This document shows positions 17,191-27,978 of a stretch of DNA of 64,000 bases, one piece after another. The position numbers and the translations under genes were made by a program. The stretch covers positions 186,001 to 250,000 of the forward strand of contig NZ_CP075190.1 in assembly GCF_020510585.1 (NCBI RefSeq). The letters are read 5' to 3'. A model generated the notes under the pieces. It worked only from the letters and a program-made list of their open reading frames with translations. It was not told the DNA's origin and ran no database searches. Every line of letters begins with the position of its first letter. The first letter of the stretch is position 1. Source of the DNA: Ferribacterium limneticum. Lineage in GTDB: Bacteria; Pseudomonadota; Gammaproteobacteria; Burkholderiales; Rhodocyclaceae.

Positions 17191-18117
17191 TTGTCCGTCT
17201 ATACCAAAGTCGGGCGCGATGAACTCACTGCCTGGCTGCAGCCACTCGGGCAGGGTGAGCTGATCGACTACGCCGGTATCGCCGCCGGCATGCAGAACTC
17301 CAACTATTTCGTGACGACGGCCAGCGGCCGTTTTGTGTTGACGTTGTTCGAGCGCATCGAGACCTCTGCGCTCGATTTTTATCTGGCGCTGCAGGACAAG
17401 CTGGCGCACAGCGGGATTCCCAGCCCGCGGCCACTGGCCGACGGCGATGTCCGCTATTGGCGCTGGCTGGCGGGAAAGCCTGCTGCATTGCTGACCTGCC
17501 TGCCGGGCGCGGCGCTGGAGTCGCCGGGTGCCGAGCACTGCCGCGCCGTTGGCGAGATGCTGGCCCACCTGCACCTCGCGGCAGCTAATCTGCTGAATCC
17601 CTTGCCCAACCCCTGCGGCGCTGCCTGGCGACAGGCCACCGGCGAAATCTTGCTGCCCTTGCTCGCGCCCGATGAGCATGATCTGCTGGCGGATGAACTG
17701 GCGTTTCAGACCGAGCAGGATTATTCGATACTGCCGCGCGGCGTCATCCACGCCGACCTGTTCCGCGACAACGTGTTGTGGGATGCCGCCGGCCGGCTAT
17801 CCGGCGTGCTCGACTTCTATTTTGCCGGCGAAGATGCGCTGCTCTTCGATCTGGCCGTCGTCGCCAACGACTGGTGTGCCGATGACGCAGCGCTGGCCGC
17901 ACTGATCGCCGGCTATGCCGCCCAACGTCCGCTCACCGAGGCGGAACGAGCCGCCTGGCCGGCCATGCGGCGCGCCGCGGCGCTGCGTTTCTGGCTGCTC
18001 CGGTTGGAAGTCAGGCACCAGCCCCGTCAGGGCGAAGTGGTAACGATCAAGAATCCTGACGACTTTCGGCACCTGCTGGCACGTTTTCGCCTTGCCCCGG
18101 AAGCGCTGCCCCGTTAG
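17191..18117 (+). CDS. thrB: Homoserine kinase, ThrB2 (choline-kinase-like) type
   Basis: 308 residues from a TTG start 3 bp after the DUF2782 stop. It phosphorylates homoserine for threonine synthesis. This is the aminoglycoside-phosphotransferase-fold form, not the GHMP-kinase form of Escherichia coli. AGMQNSNYFVTT near 30 and the catalytic loop GVIHADLFRDNVLWD near 185 (His-x-Asp...Asn) followed by GVLDFYFAGED are diagnostic. Length matches beta- and gammaproteobacterial ThrB2. The inverted-repeat element at 18129 begins 11 bp after the stop. Confidence 0.92.
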   Translation: MSVYTKVGRDELTAWLQPLGQGELIDYAGIAAGMQNSNYFVTTASGRFVLTLFERIETSALDFYLALQDKLAHSGIPSPRPLADGDVRYWRWLAGKPAALLTCLPGAALESPGAEHCRAVGEMLAHLHLAAANLLNPLPNPCGAAWRQATGEILLPLLAPDEHDLLADELAFQTEQDYSILPRGVIHADLFRDNVLWDAAGRLSGVLDFYFAGEDALLFDLAVVANDWCADDAALAALIAGYAAQRPLTEAERAAWPAMRRAAALRFWLLRLEVRHQPRQGEVVTIKNPDDFRHLLARFRLAPEALPR

Positions 18118-18128
18118 CATCCGCGCAT

Positions 18129-18367
18129 CATCCTAGAAACTGCAGTTGACCGCTTGCCGCTACAACGAATGCCAATGAAAACCGGACGCTCCGACTTCGA
18201 TAACCATCACCAGCTGAGTTTGTCCGCTACGTACCCGCTGGCACGCCCGGGCGGGCGCCTGGTTTTGTCGCTCCTCGTTGCAGGCGTGAGCCTGCTGCCT
18301 CGTCGCTTCGCACCAGCCACCCGCCCGATCGCACCAGCGGGCACGTCCAACTGCGGTTTCTAGGATG
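18129..18367. mobile_element. MITE-like element with 20-bp terminal inverted repeats
   Basis: A 239-bp segment fills the gap between thrB and the next gene. Its ends, 18129-18148 and 18348-18367, match as inverted repeats at 19 of 20 positions (CATCCTAGAAACYGCAGTTG read inward). A second inner pair, CCCGCTGG near 18233 and CCAGCGGG near 18333, suggests further folding. There is no transposase gene. A short frame of 69 codons (18154-18363) runs through it but has no ribosome site and looks incidental. The right arm contains the ATG used by the downstream gene. I cannot see a clear target duplication. A folded RNA element is the alternative. Confidence 0.55.
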
Positions 18368-19111
18368 AGTGAAACTCCTGTTTTTCCGATGGCCCCGACC
18401 CGGTTTACCGGCGCAAGTCGCGAAGTCGACCCCGGTGCCTGCTTTGACTGGCTGCGTCAGGGCTGGGCCATGTTTCTGGTCAATCCCGGGGTGTGGATTG
18501 GCAGTACCGTTCTGCTCCTCGTCATGTTGATGGCCATTTCCATCGTGCCGCTGTTCGGGCAGATCGCCGCGCATTTGCTGGTGCCGCTCTTCGGCGCCGG
18601 CATGATCAAGCTGTGCAAGCGCCTGAATGATGGTGAGGAGCCTGAAATTGCCGACCTTTTCTCTGGTTTTCGCCACAATGCGGGGCAACTGGTCATGGTC
18701 GGCGTATTTTTCGCCATGGGCATTTTCGGCATCGCGTTCCTGGCTTTCCTGCTCGTCAGCGGCGGGCTGCTTGGTGGCGTCGTCACCGGCAAGGTCGCTG
18801 GTTTCGGCATTGCGCTCGGCGGCGTCATGCTGGCCGGGCTGCTCGTCATGGTGCTCTCGGTGCCGATCATCATGGCCACCTGGTTTGCGCCTGCCCTGGT
18901 GTTTTTCCACGACATGCAGCCGCTCGATGCGATGAAGGCGAGCTTCACCGCCGGTGCCAAGAACTTCCTGCCGATGGCGATCTTCGGCATTTTCCTGGTT
19001 GTCGCCCTGTTCTTCGCCATGCTGCCCGTCGGCATGGGCCTGCTCCTGCTTTTGCCGGTTGTTTCGGGCGCAGTCTTCGCGTCCTACCGCGACATTTTCG
19101 TGGGAAGCTGA
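18365..19111 (+). CDS. BPSS1780-family membrane protein (first of a pair)
   Basis: 248 residues, mostly hydrophobic with about five or six membrane segments. The start region ASREVDPGACFDWLRQGWAMF followed by NPGVWIGSTVLLL, and AGMIKLCKRLNDGEEPEIADLFSGF in the middle, are the pattern of the BPSS1780 family, whose function is unknown. The ATG lies in the right inverted repeat of the element upstream, so its ribosome site is atypical. The next gene is a shorter, diverged paralogue 2 bp downstream. The two may form a heteromer. Confidence 0.82.
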   Translation: MSETPVFPMAPTRFTGASREVDPGACFDWLRQGWAMFLVNPGVWIGSTVLLLVMLMAISIVPLFGQIAAHLLVPLFGAGMIKLCKRLNDGEEPEIADLFSGFRHNAGQLVMVGVFFAMGIFGIAFLAFLLVSGGLLGGVVTGKVAGFGIALGGVMLAGLLVMVLSVPIIMATWFAPALVFFHDMQPLDAMKASFTAGAKNFLPMAIFGIFLVVALFFAMLPVGMGLLLLLPVVSGAVFASYRDIFVGS

Positions 19112-19113
19112 AG

Positions 19114-19887
19114 ATGCGCGCCCAGACACTACCGCCCGCCGCCGGCTGGGGCTGGATTTTCACTGGCTTTGCCATTTTTCGGCGCAGTCCGATCGTTCTC
19201 GGCATGCTGGTCCTCACCTACTGGTTCACGGTGATTTTTCTCAATGTGTTGCCGTTCATCGGGGCGCTGGCCGCCTCGCTGGTCATCCCCGGCCTCTCGG
19301 TCGGCCTCATGCAGGCCGCCCGTCAGGTTGAACGTGGTCAGGCTATCGGCGTGCAGACCCTGTTTGGCAGCATGAAGGAAAACGCCCGGACCCTGCTCGC
19401 CCTCGGCGCCCTCTACCTGTGCTGCACGCTCGGCGTTCTCGGCCTGTCCACGCTACTCGACGGCGGCGACATGTTCAAATTCATGATGGCCAATAGCCGG
19501 GCCGAACGGGCAGCCGTCGAAGACGCCGATTTCATCGCGCCGGCGCTGTTCGTCATGGTCATGATGACGCCGGTCATGATGGCCTACTGGTTTGCCCCGG
19601 TGCTCGCTGCCTGGCACCGGCTGACCCTCGGCCGGGCCTTGTTCTTCAGCTTTGTTGCCTGCTGGATGAACTGGCGGGCTTTCCTGGTCTATGGTTTCGG
19701 TCTGGTGCTGGTGGCCGGCATCGCGCCCGGCGTGCTGCTTGGCGTGTTGTTGCTGATCTTCCCCGACGCCGCCAGTTTCATTACCGCCATCGTTACCATG
19801 CCGATGGTGCTGGTCATCGCGCCGACCATCTTCGCCAGCTTCTACGCCTGTTATCGCGACATCTTCGGCATTTCCGAAATTGTCTGA
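19114..19887 (+). CDS. BPSS1780-family membrane protein (second of a pair)
   Basis: 257 residues with about six membrane segments. It shares with the gene upstream a W-x2-F-x-I-F-x-R/N start (GWIFTGFAIFRRSP), a GL-x-VGLMQAARQVERGQ block where the paralogue has GAGMIKLCKRLNDGE, and an ending of FASFYACYRDIFG against FASYRDIFVG. This points to an old tandem duplication. Function is unknown. The stop overlaps the TTG start of nadD by 8 bp. Confidence 0.8.
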   Translation: MRAQTLPPAAGWGWIFTGFAIFRRSPIVLGMLVLTYWFTVIFLNVLPFIGALAASLVIPGLSVGLMQAARQVERGQAIGVQTLFGSMKENARTLLALGALYLCCTLGVLGLSTLLDGGDMFKFMMANSRAERAAVEDADFIAPALFVMVMMTPVMMAYWFAPVLAAWHRLTLGRALFFSFVACWMNWRAFLVYGFGLVLVAGIAPGVLLGVLLLIFPDAASFITAIVTMPMVLVIAPTIFASFYACYRDIFGISEIV

Positions 19888-20533
19888 GCCGCTTGGCCTC
19901 TTCGGGGGCACCTTCGACCCTGTCCATTTTGGTCATCTCCGGCTGGCCGAAGAGGCCATCGCCCACCTTGGCCTCGGCGGCGTGCGCTGGATTCCGGCCG
20001 GCCAGCCGCCGCATCGCGGCACGCCGCAGGTGACCGCCCAGCAGCGTCTGGAGATGGTGCTACGGTCAACCGGAAATAATGCCCAATTTTCAATTGATGC
20101 CAGCGAGGTTGAAGCCGCCGCGCCGAGCTACACGGTGCATACGCTCGAACGTCTGCGCCGCGAACTCGGCGCCGAGCAGTCGCTCGTCCTGCTCGTCGGC
20201 GCCGACGCCTTTGCCGGACTGGCCACCTGGCATCGCTGGCGTGACATTTTTGCCCTGGCCCATGTCGCCGTCTCGCATCGCCCCGGTTTTCCGGTCGAAG
20301 CGAGCAGCCTGCCGCATGAGCTGGCTGCTGAATTCAACGACCGTCGGCTGACCGATGTTGGCGGCCTGAAACGCGCTCCGGCCGGGGGAATCGTCACTTT
20401 TGCCATGACCCAGCTCGCCATCTCGGCGACGCAGATCCGCAACCTGCTGGCCAACGGCCTGTCGGCGCGCTATTTGCTGCCGGATAGCGTTCTCGACTAT
20501 ATTCACCTTCACCAACTCTATAAAAGTACCTGA
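19880..20533 (+). CDS. nadD: Nicotinate-nucleotide adenylyltransferase
   Basis: 217 residues from a TTG start that overlaps the previous gene. It adenylates nicotinate mononucleotide in NAD synthesis. LFGGTFDPVHFGHLRLAE holds the nucleotidyltransferase (T/H)xGH motif, PPHRGTPQVTAQQRLEM binds substrate, and ISATQIRNLLA near the end is the second signature (ISSTxIR). Copy 5 of the dispersed repeat encodes RSTGNNAQFSID at about residues 61-72, replacing the family's usual AIADNPRF-like stretch with apparently no length change. PSYTVHTL follows as normal. It leads the nadD-rsfS-rlmH-maf run. Confidence 0.93.
   Translation: MSEPLGLFGGTFDPVHFGHLRLAEEAIAHLGLGGVRWIPAGQPPHRGTPQVTAQQRLEMVLRSTGNNAQFSIDASEVEAAAPSYTVHTLERLRRELGAEQSLVLLVGADAFAGLATWHRWRDIFALAHVAVSHRPGFPVEASSLPHELAAEFNDRRLTDVGGLKRAPAGGIVTFAMTQLAISATQIRNLLANGLSARYLLPDSVLDYIHLHQLYKST
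20060..20094 (+). repeat. Dispersed 35-bp repeat, copy 5 (inside nadD)
   Basis: CTACGGTCAACCGGAAA, TAAT, GCCC, then AATTTTCAAT. Exact core; same direction as the gene and in frame. Confidence 0.85.
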
Positions 20534-20898
20534 TGGACATCCGCAAGCTGCAAAAAATCATCGTTTCCGCCCTTGAAGATATCAAGGGCAAGGATATCGA
20601 AGTCATCAACACCTCCAAGCTGACGTCGATGTTCGATCGCATCGTCATCGCCACCGGCGACTCCAATCGCCAGGTCAAGTCGCTGGCCCAGAATGTTGTC
20701 GAAAAGGTCAAGGAAGCCGGCGGCGAGATTGTCTCGACCGAAGGCGAAGACGGCGGCGAATGGGTGCTGGTCGATCTCGGCGACATCGTCGTGCACGTCA
20801 TGCAAGCCAACGTGCGCGCCTACTACAACCTTGAGGAACTCTGGTCGGCAACGCCGGCCCAGCGTCGCAAGGCCGTGGAGCAGGCCAGGGAAGAATGA
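20533..20898 (+). CDS. rsfS: Ribosome silencing factor
   Basis: 121 residues. RsfS binds ribosomal protein uL14 and blocks subunit joining in stationary phase. [41 protein letters not shown] and [32 protein letters not shown] are the conserved segments in order. The ATG shares one base with the nadD stop. The order nadD-rsfS-rlmH is widely conserved. Confidence 0.95.
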   Translation: MDIRKLQKIIVSALEDIKGKDIEVINTSKLTSMFDRIVIATGDSNRQVKSLAQNVVEKVKEAGGEIVSTEGEDGGEWVLVDLGDIVVHVMQANVRAYYNLEELWSATPAQRRKAVEQAREE

Positions 20899-21365
20899 AA
20901 CTGGCCGTACTTGCCGTTGGCCATCGTCAGCCCGCCTGGGTAAACGAAGGCTGCGCCGAGTACCTCAAGCGCATGCCGCGCGAATTGCCGGCCAGCGTTA
21001 GCGAAATCAAGCCCGAACCGCGCGGTTCGAAAACCCGCGAACAACTGCTGGCCGCCGAAAAAGGCCGCATCCGCGACGCCTTGCCCGGCAGTTGCCGCCT
21101 TGTCGTGCTCGACGAAAAGGGCGACGACCTGACCACCCTGAAGCTGGCCAAACGGCTCGAGGTCTGGATGCAGGACGGTCGCGACGTGGCGCTGCTGATC
21201 GGCGGCGCCGACGGGCTCGACGAGGAATTCAAGCAACAGGCTGACGACAAGCTGCGCCTGTCCAGCCTGACGCTGCCGCATGGCATGGCTCGCCTGCTGT
21301 TGTGCGAGCAGCTTTACCGTGCCGTCAGTGTCCTCAAAAACCATCCATACCACCGGGAGGGATGA
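20895..21365 (+). CDS. rlmH: 23S rRNA (pseudouridine1915-N3)-methyltransferase
   Basis: 156 residues, the exact usual length for RlmH. It is a SPOUT methyltransferase that modifies pseudouridine 1915 in helix 69 after subunit joining. [23 protein letters not shown] at the start, [16 protein letters not shown] in the middle, and [12 protein letters not shown] with the trefoil-knot SAM site near 105 are diagnostic. [34 protein letters not shown] ends the protein as in the family. Four-base overlap with rsfS. Confidence 0.96.
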   Translation: MKLAVLAVGHRQPAWVNEGCAEYLKRMPRELPASVSEIKPEPRGSKTREQLLAAEKGRIRDALPGSCRLVVLDEKGDDLTTLKLAKRLEVWMQDGRDVALLIGGADGLDEEFKQQADDKLRLSSLTLPHGMARLLLCEQLYRAVSVLKNHPYHREG

Positions 21366-21970
21366 TGCGTTTGTATCTTGCTTCGCGTAGTCCGCGCCGT
21401 CGCGAGTTGTTGCACCAGATCGGCATCGATTTCGATACCGTTGTTTTTCGCGACGGCATGCGCGCCGACAGCGAAACTGATGAAACGCCGATGGCGGGCG
21501 AGTCACCTGTGCTCTACGTCGAGCGCGTGGCGCGCGCCAAGGCGATGCATGGTTTGCGGATAGTCGAGGAGCGCCGCCTGCCGATGCGTCCCGTGTTGGC
21601 CGCCGACACGACGCTGGAGCTCGATGGTGAAATCATCGGCAAGCCGGTCGATATGGCCGATGCCGCGGCCATCCTGCGCCGCCTGTCGGGACGGACGCAT
21701 CGCGTGCTGACCGGCGTTGCCATCGACCATCAGCGGCGCACCGAATATCTGTTGTCGACCAGCGAAGTCCGCTTCCGCCAGATTGACGACGAGGAAATCC
21801 GTCATTACGTGATCAGTGGGGAGCCGATGGACAAGGCCGGCGCCTATGGCATTCAGGGCCGGGCCGGTCTTTTTGTCGAGCACATCTCCGGCAGTTACAG
21901 CGGCGTGATGGGCCTGCCCGTCTGCGAAACCGGCGAATTGCTCAAGAAGCTCGGCTTCCGTCCGCTTTAA
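21365..21970 (+). CDS. maf: Maf-type nucleoside triphosphate pyrophosphatase
   Basis: 201 residues from ATG 21365, 4 bp behind GGGAGG; ATG 21362 is the alternative. Maf proteins hydrolyse non-canonical or canonical NTPs to monophosphates. The N-terminal LYLASRSPRRRELLHQIGI carries the S-x-SPRR motif, VLAADTTLELDGEIIGKP has the catalytic Asp, and DKAGAYGIQGRAGLFVEHISGSYSGVMGLP is the substrate-binding end. It is nearest the YhdE (dTTP/UTP) type. The last 4 bp overlap the convergent glycosyltransferase-like gene. Confidence 0.93.
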   Translation: MRLYLASRSPRRRELLHQIGIDFDTVVFRDGMRADSETDETPMAGESPVLYVERVARAKAMHGLRIVEERRLPMRPVLAADTTLELDGEIIGKPVDMADAAAILRRLSGRTHRVLTGVAIDHQRRTEYLLSTSEVRFRQIDDEEIRHYVISGEPMDKAGAYGIQGRAGLFVEHISGSYSGVMGLPVCETGELLKKLGFRPL

Positions 21971-23022
21971 GCGGTGCTGACGTAGTCAATGATGGCGCGC
22001 GCTACCTGCGCGATGCCATCCGTTTCCGGTATTGGCGACGGTGATTGCTCGTGAATGCTTTCAAGGGCTGCCGCGAGCTGCCCGCATTCCAGTTCTGCAG
22101 CGCCGATTTCGAAACTGCGGCTGTTAGCCGTCAGCCAATCGATCAGACATTCCTGCTCCGGCCAGTTTTCGCGCCGCTGGTAGATGACCGGTGTGCCATT
22201 GCAGGCGGCTTCAGTGAAAGTGCCATAGCCGGGTTTGGTGATGACGGCATCGACTGAGCAGAGCAGGTCGGTGAAGCTCAGGCCGAAGGATTCGCTGACT
22301 ATGGCGTCGGGGTGCCGGCAGTGCCAAGCGGCCGGCACCAGCCAGCGTATGCCGGGCTGGCGTGGCCAGTCTTCCACTGGCAGACGGTGGGCGATGCCGC
22401 CCATGGCGATGAGGATGGCGTGGTCGCCGTTCAGGCCGAGGTCGTGGCGGCTGCCAAGGGCGGCGATCGGACCAACGGTCTGCACATTGGCCTGCGCGTC
22501 CATCGCCATGCCTGGCGTGACGCGCAGGAAAGCTTGCGCCGAGCGGTAGGCGGCGAGCATCTCGGCGTGGATGGGCTGGGCCCAGGGCTGATTGCCGAAA
22601 TAATGGTCGAACAGGTCTGCCCAGTTTAGCGAGCACAGGCTGAGCGCCGGAATGCCAGCGGCTGCAGCGCCGGCCAGCGGCAGGTAGCTGACGTTGGTGA
22701 GGATGAGGTCGGGTTTCAGGTTGGCCAAAAAGCGCGCTTCATCGGTGACGCGGGCTGGCCAGTCGGCGTGCGCCTGACGATAGGCTGTGGCGCTGGCCGC
22801 CAGGTCGACGCGGGTGGCGTCGATCATGATGTAGCCGAAATCGGTGGCGCTGGCGATCAGCGTGTAGGGCGTCTTGATCCGTTGCTGCAGTTTGGCGGCG
22901 GGCAGGGCGCTACGGATGGTCAGCCGGAAATTCGGGGCGGTTTGACCGATGGCGTTGAGTACCGGCGCCGTGATGGCGAGGTGGCCGAAGCCGTGGCTGG
23001 AAATGTCGACAAACAGGTGCAT
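21967..23022 (-). CDS. Glycosyltransferase-like protein (GT-B / GT28-like fold)
   Basis: 351 residues. The N-terminus MHLFVDISSHGFGHLAITAP resembles the glycine-rich first loop of GT-B enzymes of the MurG/UGT type. The C-terminal half has VDAVITKPGYGTFTEAACNGTPVIYQRRENWPEQECL, the typical GT28 donor-site block (KPGYGT). The natural acceptor is unknown. Relatives often sit alone in genomes, and part resembles the N-terminal region of some L-arabinokinase-like proteins. Bases 22916-22950 (NFRLTIR) look like a decayed copy of the dispersed repeat but are too diverged to count. Confidence 0.7.
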   Translation of the reverse strand: MHLFVDISSHGFGHLAITAPVLNAIGQTAPNFRLTIRSALPAAKLQQRIKTPYTLIASATDFGYIMIDATRVDLAASATAYRQAHADWPARVTDEARFLANLKPDLILTNVSYLPLAGAAAAGIPALSLCSLNWADLFDHYFGNQPWAQPIHAEMLAAYRSAQAFLRVTPGMAMDAQANVQTVGPIAALGSRHDLGLNGDHAILIAMGGIAHRLPVEDWPRQPGIRWLVPAAWHCRHPDAIVSESFGLSFTDLLCSVDAVITKPGYGTFTEAACNGTPVIYQRRENWPEQECLIDWLTANSRSFEIGAAELECGQLAAALESIHEQSPSPIPETDGIAQVARAIIDYVSTA

Positions 23023-23053
23023 GCGGGCTAATTCGTGCGGTTATCGGGCATTG

Positions 23054-23088
23054 CCACGGTCAACCGGAAATTTCGGCCAAAATTGAAA
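23054..23088 (+). repeat. Dispersed 35-bp repeat, copy 6 (intergenic)
   Basis: CCACGGTCAACCGGAAA, TTTC, GGCC, AAAATTGAAA, close to the consensus throughout. It lies in the 114-bp gap between the enoyl-CoA hydratase stop and the glycosyltransferase start. Confidence 0.9.
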
Positions 23089-23136
23089 TGCTCCGGACGC
23101 CTCGGCGGGCGACCGGATTCGATGAGACGGCCGTAC

Positions 23137-23910
23137 TCAGCGGTTCTTGAAGGTGGCCTTGCGCTTTTCGACGAAGGCGGCCATGCCTTCCTTCTGATCT
23201 TCAAGGGCGAAGGCCGAATGGAAGACGCGGCGCTCGAAGAGCAGGCCTTCGTTGAGTGAAGACTCGAAGGCGCGATTGACCGACTCCTTGATCATCATGA
23301 CCACGGGCAGCGAGAAACTGGCGATGGTGGTGGCTGCCTTGAGCGTTTCCTCGAGCAACTGATCGGCCGGGATGACGCGGGCGACCAAGCCACTCTTTTC
23401 CGCTTCGGTCGCATCCATCATGCGCCCGGTCAGGCACATGTCCATCGCCTTGGCCTTGCCGACGGCGCGCGGCAATCTTTGTGTTCCACCGGCTCCGGGG
23501 AGAGTGCCGAGCTTGATTTCCGGCTGGCCGAACTTGGCGGTGTCGGCCGCGAAGATCATGTCGCACATCATTGCCATTTCGCAACCGCCGCCCAGGGCAA
23601 AGCCGGCCACCGCCGCAATGACCGGCTTGCGCGTCGTCTTGATGCGCTCCCAGTTGCGGGTGATGAAGTCGGTCTTGTAGGCGTGCATGTAATCGAAATC
23701 CTTCATGAAGCCGATATCGGCCCCGGCGGCGAAGGCTTTCTCATTGCCCGTGATGACGATGCAGCCGATGTTCTCGTCGGCCTCGTAGGCGTCGATGGCG
23801 GCGCCGATGCCGTCGACGACTTCATTGTTCAGCGCATTCATTGCTTCCGGTCGGTTGATGCGGATCAGGCCGACTTTGCCGATGGTTTCGGTGAGGACTA
23901 CTTGGGTCAT
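23137..23910 (-). CDS. Enoyl-CoA hydratase
   Basis: 257 residues of the crotonase superfamily. It adds water to 2-trans-enoyl-CoA in beta-oxidation. [12 protein letters not shown] forms part of the CoA pocket and oxyanion hole. [19 protein letters not shown] holds the first catalytic Glu and [22 protein letters not shown] the second region. The match to short-chain enoyl-CoA hydratases (EchA/PaaF type) is close over the full length. The acetoacetyl-CoA synthetase nearby on the opposite strand fits short-chain acyl-CoA metabolism. It is preceded on the same strand by the ElyC-like gene 19 bp away. Confidence 0.92.
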   Translation of the reverse strand: MTQVVLTETIGKVGLIRINRPEAMNALNNEVVDGIGAAIDAYEADENIGCIVITGNEKAFAAGADIGFMKDFDYMHAYKTDFITRNWERIKTTRKPVIAAVAGFALGGGCEMAMMCDMIFAADTAKFGQPEIKLGTLPGAGGTQRLPRAVGKAKAMDMCLTGRMMDATEAEKSGLVARVIPADQLLEETLKAATTIASFSLPVVMMIKESVNRAFESSLNEGLLFERRVFHSAFALEDQKEGMAAFVEKRKATFKNR

Positions 23911-23929
23911 GTTTTGTCTCCAGATGTAT

Positions 23930-24691
23930 TCAATGGGTCAGGGCAATCCAGGCCAGGCCGAGCCATTCATGCAGCGCGTAATACGAGGTGTGAAGGGATT
24001 TGGCTTGCGGCAGAAAATCGCTCAGCAGCCAGTCGAAGCTCTGGTGGCTGAAAAAGGCGGTGGGAGCCGGGATGACTTCGAGTCCGGCGCGCTCGAAAAG
24101 GAGCTTGGCGCGCGGCATGTGGAAGGCATGGGTGACGAGGACGATGCGCTGAATGCCGGCGGCCTTGAGGATGGGCGCCGAGAGCGCGGCGTTGCCGGCG
24201 GTATCCAGCGATCCCGCTTCCTGCCAACGGGCTTCAACGCCGAATTCGTTACGCAGGATTCCGGCCATGACGTCAGCCTCGGCAGTGTCGCTCTCCGCCA
24301 ACTTGCCGCCTGTGACCAGCACGGGCAGGTTGTAGCGCCGGGCCAGCGTGGCGCCGTAACGGGTGCGGATCAGCGTGCGGTCGTTCGCTGTATCGCCGCC
24401 GTATTCGGTGGCATCGGTGGCCAGGCCGCTACCGAGGATGACGATGGCGCCGGCCTCCGGCTTCGGCGCGTTGGGTGCGATGGCCGCCGACTGGTTTTCC
24501 AGCGAGGCGATCAGCAAACCGGAGAAAGCCGGCAGGCATTGGGCAATCGTCAGCACGGTGGCCGCCACGGCCAGCCCGAAAGCCCAGCGCCGGCGCCGGA
24601 AAACGCCGGCCACGCAGAGCAGCGCTAGTCCATTACCGGGCGGCAGGAGCAGCGTGCTGATCAGGATTTTGAGGGTCCAGGCGAAGGACAT
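23930..24691 (-). CDS. YdcF/ElyC-family (DUF218) membrane-anchored protein
   Basis: 253 residues. Two N-terminal hydrophobic segments (about 10-26 and 35-56) are followed by the DUF218 domain. [55 protein letters not shown], and [28 protein letters not shown] are the conserved blocks. Relatives such as ElyC and SanA affect peptidoglycan or undecaprenyl-phosphate metabolism. The biochemical activity remains unclear. Confidence 0.88.
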   Translation of the reverse strand: MSFAWTLKILISTLLLPPGNGLALLCVAGVFRRRRWAFGLAVAATVLTIAQCLPAFSGLLIASLENQSAAIAPNAPKPEAGAIVILGSGLATDATEYGGDTANDRTLIRTRYGATLARRYNLPVLVTGGKLAESDTAEADVMAGILRNEFGVEARWQEAGSLDTAGNAALSAPILKAAGIQRIVLVTHAFHMPRAKLLFERAGLEVIPAPTAFFSHQSFDWLLSDFLPQAKSLHTSYYALHEWLGLAWIALTH

Positions 24692-24845
24692 GTTTCAGGT
24701 GAGCGGGTGGGTTCAGGGCGTCGAGTTTGTCCGTGTCATGGGCTGGCGTCAATCAGCGCGCTGAAGTGTCCGGTCGATGACAGTTGCCGGCAGGCAAATC
24801 CTGCTATCTTTGCCGATCAATAAAGAACAAGACCGAGGAGACAAG

Positions 24846-26800
<1,955 letters not shown>

Positions 26801-26804
<4 letters not shown>

Positions 26805-27913
26805 GCGCGGCCGAGCACGGCGCGGCGGGCCAGTCGCCCGGCGCGCTGGGCCAGTTGCAGCAAGCCGGCCGCCAGTCCGCTGATCGCTGCCGTGATGCGC
26901 TGGCTGGCCGCCGGGCTTTCGACCCAGCGATAGAACAGCGTCGCCGCGATCAGGCTGGCAGTCCAGGCCAGAACCAGGCCGAGCATGGCTGAGGCATGGG
27001 ACTCCAGGCCAAATCTGGCATAGAGCCCGTTGGCCAGGAGCAGGACCGGGAAATGCACGAGAAAGAGTGAATACGAGATCTGGCCGAGGAAAGCCAGTGG
27101 CTTGGCGTTGGGCCATTGTTCGAGGAGGCTGGTGCGGCGGCCGAAACCGAGCAGCAGGGCGACTGCCAGGGCTAGCCCGATACGGAGCCGGAAATCGATG
27201 ATCAGCGCGGCGATGGTGATGGTGGCGATGACGCCGAGCCAGGCTGACATCTGCCGGCGATCGGACGCCCACCAGGCGGCGGCGCCGAGGCCGTAGGAGC
27301 CGAAGAAATAGATCGCCCAGTTGTCCCAGCTGGCGTCGCGGTTGAACCAGAACAGCGAGGCGAGGGCGGTAAGCAGAACGAGGGCCGGGGCGACGATGTT
27401 GCGACGGCCGGCCCAGAGCAGCACGGTCATCAGCGCGAAGAGCTGGAAGTCGATGGCGATGTACCAGACGCCGGCCGACAGCGCATCGAAGCCAAGCAGG
27501 CTGTGCAGCAGGAAGGCGTGGGCCAGCCATTGCGAGAAAGTGGCGCGGGCGGGAACCACTTCGTCGTCCAGCCACTGGTCGGCGACGGCGGCAGCAATGA
27601 TGGCCAGGCCGATGGCGGCGAGATAAGGCACGGCGAGCCGCAGATAGCGTTTCCAGATCAGCGGCAGCGGCGAAACGGCGAGCGCCTGGCCTTGTGACGA
27701 CAGGCCGCGGGCGGCAAGAAAGCCGGCGATGACCAGGAAGACCTGGACAGCCATGCGGCCGTACTCGAAAAACCAGCCGAAAAGCCCCGGCAAGGTTTCG
27801 CGGGCGGCTGCCGCGAGCGGGCCATAAGACGAGAAATGGTTGAGCAGGACGAGCAGGGCCGCGACCGCCTTGAGGGCGTCGATCAGCGGCATGCGGTTGG
27901 AAACTTTGCTCAT
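26801..27913 (-). CDS. Acyltransferase 3 family membrane protein (OafA/YrhL-like)
   Basis: 370 residues from ATG 27913. A GTG at 27946 is in frame, but the ATG has AAGG close upstream and gives a typical N-terminus. About ten membrane segments. [25 protein letters not shown] is the usual start with the catalytic His in [25 protein letters not shown] contains the conserved VQVF...GF segment. [18 protein letters not shown] is the typical C-terminal block. Such proteins O-acylate LPS, exopolysaccharide or other sugars in the periplasm; the acceptor is unknown. It is away from the LPS block, so a link to O-antigen is only possible. Confidence 0.88.
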
Positions 27914-27978
27914 GGCCTTAAGTGTACACGGATTGCTGCGGTGCACAATGGTTATTCCCGGATGTTTTGTAAGCTTAG

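Noticed and set aside
18154..18363. 69-codon frame inside the inverted-repeat element
   Set aside because: No ribosome site, low complexity, and it coincides with the element; I treat it as incidental.
22916..22950. Possible decayed repeat in the glycosyltransferase-like gene
   Set aside because: GGTCAGCCGGAAATT has two or more core changes and no proper tail. Not counted.
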